From JAHBXL01 sp038247555 (GTDB taxonomy: Bacteria; Planctomycetota; Phycisphaerae; Phycisphaerales; UBA1924): a DNA stretch of 10,281 bases. The translations under genes were made by a program, and so were the position numbers. The stretch is taken from the NCBI GenBank assembly GCA_038247555.1, contig JBBRUT010000125.1, positions 1 through 10,281 on the forward strand, read 5' to 3'. This document shows, piece after piece, positions 5,658-10,281 of this stretch. Position 1 is the stretch's first letter. Each line of letters begins with the position of its first letter. The notes under the pieces are model-generated. The model was not told the DNA's origin and did not search any database. It was given only the letters and a program-made list of their open reading frames with translations.

Positions 5658-7274
5658 TCAGAGCCCAAACCACATCGCCGCCCCCATCAGCCCGCCAATC
5701 ACCAGCCCCACAACCGCCGTCGCAATCTTGATCCGCCGCACCGTCTGGTCGATCGGCAACGCATCCGCCCGCGCGCCCGCCAGCCTTCGAAGTTTCCCGA
5801 TTCGCAGCGCAAGCGATCCATGCCGCAGCCCGCCCCGGTTCAGCGGTATGTTGTTCAGAAACGACACCGCCTCCAGCGCGCCCGCCATCGCCCCGACCGC
5901 CTGAACGGTGATGATGCTCTGCGGCGGCGCTTCTGCACGCTCGCCCGGTGCTTCCACTTCCCGCGCTTCAACGACCACGGCGGGGCCCATCGCGCCCGGT
6001 GTGCTCAGGTGCATCGCCGCGAACGCATCCGCCTGCCACTCAAACCGCCTGCTCACAAACAGGAAGATCAGCACGGTCCCCACCAGCAGCCCGATTCCCA
6101 CCACCACCTCCAGCCCCATCGCGCCAAGAACATACGCCGCCGCTTCCACCGTGCTCGCGCCCACAGTGCCATCCGGACCTACCTCCCGCGGCAGCGCGAC
6201 CCACGCCCACCCCCACAGCAACAGCGTCCCCAGCAGCGAGAGCCCCATCAGGCTCGTGATCATCACGGCCGCAAGCCACGGCACATGCTTGTGCCGCACA
6301 TGCCCAAGCTCGTGCGCCATCACCGCCTCAACCTGCTGTCGCGGCAGCGAATCCAGCAGCGCATCGGTCAGCAGAATGTACCGCAGCTTCCCCCACAGCC
6401 CCATCACCGCGCCGTTGATCATCGCCCCGTGCGTCCGCCACACCAGCAGTTCCCGCACGCCCACATCATGCTGCTTGCACATCCCCACAAGCCGCTCACG
6501 CAGCGGTCCGGGCGACAGCTTCACCGTGTCCCACACAAACCGAAGCGCCAGCGGCGCAATGCTCAGCACGATCGCCACGCCCACAAGCTGCACCGCCAAG
6601 AGCCCGCTCGACCGCGTTGACGGATCCCGCGCCATGCCACCCAGCCACGCCAGCACCCCGCTCGCCGCGCCCTGCCGTCGCGACAGCCAATCCGCCGCCC
6701 ACTCCGCGCACTCCGCCCACCCCAGCAGCATCCCGATCGGAACCAGGCTCAGCAGCACCTGATGCCGCAGATGACTGATCACAAACTGCTTCCGCGTCGG
6801 CATGGGATACACCGTCGCGCCCGAATCGAGCCCTCGCATCGTCACCGCATCACGAACCCGCTTCTCCAGCGGCCATTGCGCAGCCCACGTCGCGCAAAAC
6901 ACCAGCAGCGCGGGCGAGAGCGACACCAGTTCATCCAGCAGGATCACATCCCCCATCACCAGCCGCACCAGGTCCAGCCAGCCAAACAGCAGCACGTTTA
7001 CTACGTGCAGCAGCACCGCGCCGATCCGCGCCGCCGTTCCCGTCCGCTCCGCCGCCCCAAGCGCGCCGCCGCGGCCTGCATCCAGCAGCTTTCCCGCCGC
7101 CCCGCACACCAGCCACGTCACCCCCACCAGCACCAGCATCGGCAGCGCCACCACCAACACCGTCCACCACCCCGCCACGCCCTCGTAATACCGCGCAAGC
7201 ACACCACCGCTCTTCGCGATCGCGTCATGCGTCGCGATCGCCGCCAGCATCACAATGACCAGAACATGCAGCAA
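5658..7274 (-). CDS. Membrane-bound M48-family zinc metallopeptidase (HtpX/Ste24-like)
   Basis: This is a 538-residue integral membrane protein. HELGH at 321-325 gives the two zinc-binding histidines and the catalytic glutamate; Glu412 in FEWQADAFA is the probable third zinc ligand, as in M48 peptidases. Hydrophobic segments are visible near 1-14, 37-60, 85-108, 118-132, 172-186, 225-245, 333-357, 382-408 and 517-538. M48 enzymes of this kind degrade or process misfolded or lipidated membrane proteins. The 538-residue length exceeds HtpX (about 290), mainly through the long N-terminal membrane region. The frame is closed by TGA immediately before the TTG at 7274; an ATG at 7250 is the alternative start but has no visible ribosome-binding site, while AGAGAG precedes the TTG. 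Gap sequences on both sides are repeat-derived. The family is clear; its target is unknown. Confidence 0.9.
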   Translation of the reverse strand: MLHVLVIVMLAAIATHDAIAKSGGVLARYYEGVAGWWTVLVVALPMLVLVGVTWLVCGAAGKLLDAGRGGALGAAERTGTAARIGAVLLHVVNVLLFGWLDLVRLVMGDVILLDELVSLSPALLVFCATWAAQWPLEKRVRDAVTMRGLDSGATVYPMPTRKQFVISHLRHQVLLSLVPIGMLLGWAECAEWAADWLSRRQGAASGVLAWLGGMARDPSTRSSGLLAVQLVGVAIVLSIAPLALRFVWDTVKLSPGPLRERLVGMCKQHDVGVRELLVWRTHGAMINGAVMGLWGKLRYILLTDALLDSLPRQQVEAVMAHELGHVRHKHVPWLAAVMITSLMGLSLLGTLLLWGWAWVALPREVGPDGTVGASTVEAAAYVLGAMGLEVVVGIGLLVGTVLIFLFVSRRFEWQADAFAAMHLSTPGAMGPAVVVEAREVEAPGERAEAPPQSIITVQAVGAMAGALEAVSFLNNIPLNRGGLRHGSLALRIGKLRRLAGARADALPIDQTVRRIKIATAVVGLVIGGLMGAAMWFGL

Positions 7275-7299
7275 TCATTCTCTCTTGGCGGGCCGGCAC

Positions 7300-7357
7300 T
7301 CCGTGCGAGCTTCTTTCCAGTTCTTCGCCGCTCCGTGGCGAGTCTTTTTCTCTGCTC
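7300..7357. repeat. Degenerate CTCCGTG-type repeat fragment
   Basis: The 110-bp gap between the secreted-protein gene and the M48 gene contains CTCCGTGCGAG and CTCCGTGGCGAG with intervening TTC-rich sequence. Read on the other strand, this gives CTCGCCACGGAG, the same family as the arms at 721-888 and 4249-4416. No complete inverted pair is visible, so this may be a decayed copy. Confidence 0.5.
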
Positions 7358-7384
7358 TTCCCTCGTCGATCCCCCGCCCCTCGC

Positions 7385-8902
7385 CTACTTCATCCTCACC
7401 TCTCCCAGATCAATCACCACCTCCCCACGCTGGTAGTAATCGACATTCATCACCCCCTGCCGCACACTTGTCAGCACCAGGCACGACCGCCCGTGCGAAG
7501 TCGCAAACTCAAAGTCCCCGCGCCCGGGGCTGGCATACTCCCCATTCGCCGCAATCTGTACGTGAAAGTGATAGTGTGCCATCGCCCTCGCATCCGCCGC
7601 GAACATCGCCTCCGGTGCGATGAACGTCCGGTCATTGGCCCGCTGCGTCGGCCGCGGCTCAAACAATGTCACCCGGAACGCCCCATGCTCCGCCCGCGAC
7701 GACGGCACCTTCGCGCACTCGTTCTCCGCCGCCCACAGCAATCCGCCATACTCCGTGCTCTCATCGGCGCGGTCCTTCAGCGCCTGCGCAAACAGCTCGG
7801 ACACAATCACCGGCTCCCGCATCGCCTCATCAATCACCAGGATCGTGAGCACATCGCCCCACGCCAGTTGCCCCTCCCAGTCTTTCAGCGACTCCCCCTT
7901 CTTCCGCCACTCCGAATCCCCGGCAGTCGCCCGCCACCCCTTCCGGCCCTTCAGCTTCGTTCCCAGTTCCGCCAGCAGCCCCGCCCGATCCATCCCCACC
8001 CACGCCGCGCGATTCTTCGCCGCCCACCGCACCGGCTCGATATGCCGCAGCGCAAGCCCCCGCCGCTGATCTTCGCTCAATCCTGCGATCGCCCCCGTCA
8101 CCTCTCCCCACCATCGCGCCTCCACCTCGCCGTCCCGCTTGAGCATCCGCCCCGCCAGTTCCAGTTCCGATCCCGCCACCGGCACAACCCCAAAGGCATT
8201 CCGCACCGCCACCAGTTCCGACACCGCCGGGTTGTTCTCCCACTCCGGGTTCGCCGCCAGAATCTCCCCACGCCGCGATCCATCCGGGTCAAGCCGACCC
8301 ATCAAGTCCCACGCGCCCTGCCGCGCCTTCTCCGCAAACTCACCATCCCCCGCACCGTTCGCCTCAGGATCGACAAACACCCCGAACGCGATCTCCACGA
8401 CATCCTTCCCCGGATGTAGCGCAAGCAGCGCATCCTTCTCCGGACGATCCTCATCCGGCGGCGTCGGCACCGACCGCGCGTAGCTCCGCACAAACGGCGC
8501 GGTCAACACCTTCCAGGCGTCATCCTCCTTGTGGATCGCGGCCTGATTCGCCAGCAGTTCGATCACCGGCCACCCCGTCTCCGTCGGCAGCCTCAGCCGA
8601 AACAGGTTCACGTTGTCCGCCGCGCCCTCCGCCGTCTCATCTGCCAGCAGCTTCTCAATCGCGCGCACGCGCACCCGGTCGCTCGGCTTCCCGATCGTCC
8701 ACACGAGCTTCTTCAGCGCTTCCCGCGTCGCGGCCCGATCCCCCGTCCCCGCCTCCACCTCCGCCCACGCCTGATCCACAGCGTTCAGCCGCTTGTTGTC
8801 GCCGGCCTTTGAGTCCCCCATATCCGCCAGCGGGTCCGCCCCCGACGCAACCGCGGCCACAACCAGCCATCCCGCCAGACATCCAATGAGCTTGTTCATC
8901 AT
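7385..8902 (-). CDS. Secreted protein of unknown function with possible divergent JAMM-like C-terminus
   Basis: I do not recognise this 505-residue protein. It starts MMNKLIGCLAGWLVVAAVASGADP, here split as a short basic N-region, a hydrophobic core at about 5-18 and a small-residue cleavage region at 18-22, so it is probably exported by Sec. Residues 25-380 are mostly soluble, charged and likely helical. The last 120 residues contain Glu384 in EYGGLLW, then AHYHFH (His443, His445, His447), then YASPGRGD (Ser458, Asp463) and a hydrophobic strand LVLTS. This order (Glu, HxH, Ser, Asp) recalls JAMM/MPN metallopeptidases, but the spacing from histidine to Ser and Asp is not canonical. The frame stays open to 9322, but that extension is antisense to the NifU gene and is rejected; ATG at 8902 begins right at the signal peptide. 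M48 follows on the same strand, perhaps giving a pair of envelope proteins. Confidence 0.75.
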   Translation of the reverse strand: MMNKLIGCLAGWLVVAAVASGADPLADMGDSKAGDNKRLNAVDQAWAEVEAGTGDRAATREALKKLVWTIGKPSDRVRVRAIEKLLADETAEGAADNVNLFRLRLPTETGWPVIELLANQAAIHKEDDAWKVLTAPFVRSYARSVPTPPDEDRPEKDALLALHPGKDVVEIAFGVFVDPEANGAGDGEFAEKARQGAWDLMGRLDPDGSRRGEILAANPEWENNPAVSELVAVRNAFGVVPVAGSELELAGRMLKRDGEVEARWWGEVTGAIAGLSEDQRRGLALRHIEPVRWAAKNRAAWVGMDRAGLLAELGTKLKGRKGWRATAGDSEWRKKGESLKDWEGQLAWGDVLTILVIDEAMREPVIVSELFAQALKDRADESTEYGGLLWAAENECAKVPSSRAEHGAFRVTLFEPRPTQRANDRTFIAPEAMFAADARAMAHYHFHVQIAANGEYASPGRGDFEFATSHGRSCLVLTSVRQGVMNVDYYQRGEVVIDLGEVRMK

Positions 8903-8974
8903 CACGACTTTATACCGACCCCCCTCCCCTGCGCCTCTACCCGGTTCAGCGCGGCCAGTCGCTCCCGCTCGCAT
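8903..8974. promoter_or_regulatory. Divergent intergenic promoter region
   Basis: These 72 bases separate the secreted-protein gene (minus) from nifU (plus), so both promoters should lie here. On the minus strand TATAAA (8914-8909) ends six bases before the ATG at 8902, which would place transcription start at or next to the start codon. On the plus strand TATGAT (8974-8979) overlaps the first ATG of nifU. Neither gene has a visible Shine-Dalgarno sequence. No convincing -35 hexamers were found. Confidence 0.4.
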
Positions 8975-9277
8975 ATGATCCCCCGAGTGCTCCCACAAAT
9001 TCCCCCACAACCCGCGCCCCGTGGCCCCGCAGCCACCACCTCCGACACCGCGCTCCTCGAGCGCGTCACCAAGGTCATCAACCTCATCCGCCCCGCCGTC
9101 CAGGCCGATGGCGGCGACGTCGAGCTTGTCGAGATCACCGCCGATCAGATCGTCCGCATCCGCCTCCACGGTGCCTGCGTCGGTTGCCCATCTTCCACCG
9201 TCACCCTCCAGATGGGCATCGAACGCAACCTCAAAGAGCACGTGCCCCAGATCCGCGGCATCGAAGCCATCGACTGA
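8975..9277 (+). CDS. NifU-like C-terminal-domain Fe-S scaffold protein
   Basis: This 100-residue protein is a stand-alone NifU C-terminal domain (Nfu type), which carries and hands over iron-sulfur clusters in the cytoplasm. The core is at about 25-98: VQADGGDVELVEI at 42-54, then GACVGCPSSTVTLQMGIE at 66-83, with Cys68 and Cys71 forming the CxxC cluster-binding pair, and an Ile/Val-rich end. Residues 1-24 are Pro-rich and not part of the domain. The start is uncertain: ATG at 8975 has no Shine-Dalgarno, and GTG at 8987 lies about seven bases after a TATGAT, compatible with a leaderless message. No suf or isc genes are visible nearby. It is transcribed towards csrA, 239 bp away, which appears to have its own promoter. 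Confidence 0.92.
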   Translation: MIPRVLPQIPPQPAPRGPAATTSDTALLERVTKVINLIRPAVQADGGDVELVEITADQIVRIRLHGACVGCPSSTVTLQMGIERNLKEHVPQIRGIEAID

Positions 9278-9304
9278 CTTCTCCCCCACCCGTAGTTGGC
9301 TCAT

Positions 9305-9329
9305 CCCCACTTTTGGGGCCAATTGCCCC
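9305..9329 (+). other. Overlapping, mutually exclusive hairpins downstream of nifU
   Basis: CCCCA (9305-9309) can pair with TGGGG (9314-9318). The same GGGG, extended to GGGGC (9315-9319), can instead pair with GCCCC (9325-9329). No T-tract follows, so this is not a standard intrinsic terminator, although it may still help end the nifU transcript or block 3' decay. A further CCCGG-TTTT-CCGGG hairpin lies at 9350-9363. Confidence 0.35.
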
Positions 9330-9435
9330 GACGTCTATCGGACGTTCCCCCCGGTTTTCCGGGCCATAACGTCCCAACACCTTGACCAGTTGTTGTAAAC
9401 CGGTGGAGCACCACGCCTTCGCTTCGTTTTTTCCT

Positions 9436-9462
9436 TTGAGCCGTCCCTGAACTTGGTATAGT
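9436..9462 (+). promoter_or_regulatory. Candidate sigma-70-type promoter of csrA
   Basis: TTGAGC at 9436-9441 and TATAGT at 9457-9462 are separated by 15 bp, slightly short of the optimum. The expected transcript would start near 9469 and give a leader of about 48 nucleotides before the csrA ATG. The match to consensus is good for the -10 and partial for the -35. Confidence 0.4.
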
Positions 9463-9480
9463 GCACGTCGCTCGACCCGG

Positions 9481-9511
9481 CCGTTCAACGGAAGGCATCG
9501 GGGACTGGAGG
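9481..9511 (+). promoter_or_regulatory. csrA leader: ribosome-binding site and GGA motifs
   Basis: GGAGG at 9507-9511 sits five bases before the csrA ATG and is a strong Shine-Dalgarno. Three GGA triplets lie at 9490-9492, 9502-9504 and 9507-9509; the last is part of the ribosome-binding site. The first lies at the edge of a small CCGT/ACGG stem-loop (9481-9491). CsrA proteins bind GGA motifs in leaders and over ribosome-binding sites, so feedback on its own translation is plausible, but this is inferred from pattern only. Confidence 0.4.
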
Positions 9512-9516
9512 TCCAA

Positions 9517-9741
9517 ATGCTCGTCATCACGCGCCGGGAAGGGGAAGAGGTTGTGATTGGTAATCCCAGCAGTCCCATCGGGATTGTTCGGATCGCCTCC
9601 ATCAAGGGCGACCGCGTCCGCATCGCGTTCGACTTTCCGCGGCACGTCGATGTGCACCGCCGCGAAGTCGCCAACCAGATCATCGAAGATCAGCCCCAGG
9701 TGATCGGCGCCATCAAGAACGGCGTCGCCTCCCCCCGCTGA
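9517..9741 (+). CDS. csrA: Carbon storage regulator CsrA
   Basis: CsrA is a small dimeric RNA-binding protein that controls translation and stability of messages for carbon flow, motility and surface growth by binding GGA-containing leaders. This 74-residue protein begins MLVITRREGEEVVIG, matching the first two strands, with Arg6 in the RNA-contact position. SIKGDRVRIAFDFP at 28-41 and VHRREV at 46-51 follow, with Arg48 corresponding to Arg44 of the E. coli protein. A short NPSSP insert at 16-20 lengthens the first loop, which accounts for the four-residue offset. The tail after residue 55 is longer than usual. The ATG has GGAGG at ideal spacing. In many flagellated bacteria csrA sits next to fliW; no fliW or flagellar gene is present here. 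A strong terminator follows 35 bases after the stop, so it is probably monocistronic. Confidence 0.95.
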   Translation: MLVITRREGEEVVIGNPSSPIGIVRIASIKGDRVRIAFDFPRHVDVHRREVANQIIEDQPQVIGAIKNGVASPR

Positions 9742-9775
9742 TCAGCGAGCATCTGCAGCACTCCGCATAACGACA

Positions 9776-9809
9776 AAGCCCAAGGCCTTCGCCTTGGGCT
9801 TCCGTGTTT
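9776..9809 (+). terminator. Intrinsic terminator of csrA
   Basis: AAGCCCAAGGC (9776-9786) and GCCTTGGGCTT (9791-9801) form a perfect 11-bp stem around a CTTC loop. A T-run (TTTTT) begins at about 9807 after CCGTG. The hairpin lies 35 bases downstream of the csrA stop. Confidence 0.85.
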
Positions 9810-9875
9810 TTATCCCACTCTTCACCGACCGAAGATCTCACCCTCTTCGCGTTTTTGGTGCTGAACTCCTCCTCG

Positions 9876-9902
9876 TGCCTCGATGCCCCCTGCCTCGATG
9901 CC
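9876..9902. repeat. 12-bp direct repeat
   Basis: TGCCTCGATGCC occurs twice, separated by CCC (15-bp period). It lies between the two terminators, in sequence without coding character. It may be another decayed member of the short-period intergenic repeats. Confidence 0.6.
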
Positions 9903-9924
9903 TTCTTCGCCTTCACCACCCACG

Positions 9925-9956
9925 AAAAAGCCCCGGCTCTCGCCAAGGGCTTTTTT
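9925..9956. terminator. Bidirectional terminator between csrA and ndk
   Basis: AAAAAGCCC (9925-9933) pairs with GGGCTTTTT (9947-9955); an inner GGC/GCC pair around TCTC strengthens it. Both strands end in a T-run, so the hairpin can stop ndk transcription (minus strand, stop codon about 56 bases upstream of it) and any read-through from csrA. Confidence 0.8.
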
Positions 9957-9980
9957 GAACTCGCGGCTCGGCATTCCCTC

Positions 9981-10004
9981 CGTCGCTCCGTCGCTTCGTC
10001 GCTT
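9981..10004. repeat. 8-bp tandem repeat (three units)
   Basis: CGTCGCTC, CGTCGCTT and CGTCGCTT follow one another without a gap. The array lies between the ndk stop codon and its terminator, so it would be transcribed as part of the ndk 3' untranslated region. Similar CTCCGTCGC units occur immediately before it. Confidence 0.65.
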
Positions 10005-10011
10005 CCCCCTC

Positions 10012-10281
10012 TTACTCCGCCTTCCCACCGTTCATGTCATAAATCCATGAATCCCCGGCGCGGCTCCAGTTCAACACCTCGCCGGAACCGAAGAACAGTT
10101 TCAGTTCCCGCTCCGCGGCCTCGGGGCTATCGGACCCATGAATCAGGTTGAAGCTGTTGGAGACGCCGAAGTCGCCGCGGATCGTCCCGGGGTTGGCCTT
10201 CGAGCCGAACGTCGCGCCCATCATGTTGCGGGCGATGGTGATCGCGCCGTTGCCGCGGATCGCCAGCACCAGCACCGGCGA
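10012..10281 (-). CDS. ndk: Nucleoside diphosphate kinase, C-terminal part
   Basis: Ndk transfers the gamma phosphate of ATP to other nucleoside diphosphates through a phosphohistidine. The N-terminus lies beyond the right edge; the frame is open to base 10281 and gives 89 residues, from SPVLVLAIRGNGAI to the end, out of a usual 140-150. MMGATFGSKANPGTIRGDFG is the typical segment, followed by NSFNLIHGSDSPEAAERE, where the His of IHGSDS is the catalytic phosphohistidine. The end, WIYDMNGGKAE, is of ordinary length for the family. The protein is cytoplasmic. It is convergent with csrA and shares a bidirectional terminator with it. Confidence 0.95.
   Translation of the reverse strand, partial: SPVLVLAIRGNGAITIARNMMGATFGSKANPGTIRGDFGVSNSFNLIHGSDSPEAAERELKLFFGSGEVLNWSRAGDSWIYDMNGGKAE

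Noticed and set aside
8903..9322. N-terminal extension of the secreted-protein frame by 140 residues
   Set aside because: The extension is antisense to the NifU-like gene, has an unnatural Asp/Gly-rich composition and would bury the signal peptide at residue 141.
9804..10151. Plus-strand ORF of 115 codons between csrA and ndk
   Set aside because: It begins within the csrA terminator, runs through the second terminator and ends inside ndk on the opposite strand; composition is Ser/Arg/Pro-rich without family features.

Overview
The window is GC-rich bacterial chromosome. It most resembles a planctomycete, probably of the Phycisphaerae. This assignment is an inference from three things: a small membrane protein ending in a CGTCGYD...CPECG zinc ribbon of a kind common in that group, intergenic arrays of degenerate CACNGAG-type repeats with 9-bp spacing, and the overall gene set. 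No rRNA or other phylogenetic marker is present to settle it.

Layout. Six genes lie on the minus strand between the left edge and about 8900. In transcription order (right to left) they are a secreted protein of unknown function (8902-7385), a membrane M48 metallopeptidase (7274-5658), diaminopimelate epimerase dapF (5522-4575), an M20 metallopeptidase (4209-2926), a zinc-ribbon membrane protein that overlaps it (2933-2475), a class III aminotransferase (2441-915) and, cut by the left edge, an arginine N-succinyltransferase (AstA) family protein (640 to beyond 1); the M20 gene and zinc-ribbon gene form one overlapping unit, so seven coding sequences are involved in all. Two genes on the plus strand follow: a NifU-type Fe-S scaffold (8975-9277), divergent from the secreted protein, and csrA (9517-9741), with a strong terminator after it. 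The 3' end of a nucleoside diphosphate kinase gene (ndk, minus strand) enters from the right, and a second hairpin that works on both strands separates it from csrA.

How the genes may work together. The left half holds an N-succinyltransferase-family enzyme, an acyl-ornithine/acyl-DAP type aminotransferase, an M20 deacylase-type hydrolase and DapF. These are the reaction types of either an arginine succinyltransferase (AST) catabolic route or a succinyl-blocked lysine/DAP route. Which one applies cannot be decided from the window; AST-type catabolism is the simpler reading for AstA plus the aminotransferase. NifU, CsrA and Ndk are housekeeping or regulatory genes with no evident link to that cluster.

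Most gaps between genes carry short-period degenerate repeats. Two of them form inverted pairs with almost the same overall length (about 168 bp). The most interesting points are the acyl-transfer gene cluster, the divergent JAMM-like C-terminus of the secreted protein, the paired repeat elements, and possible leaderless starts in the 72-bp divergent intergenic region.
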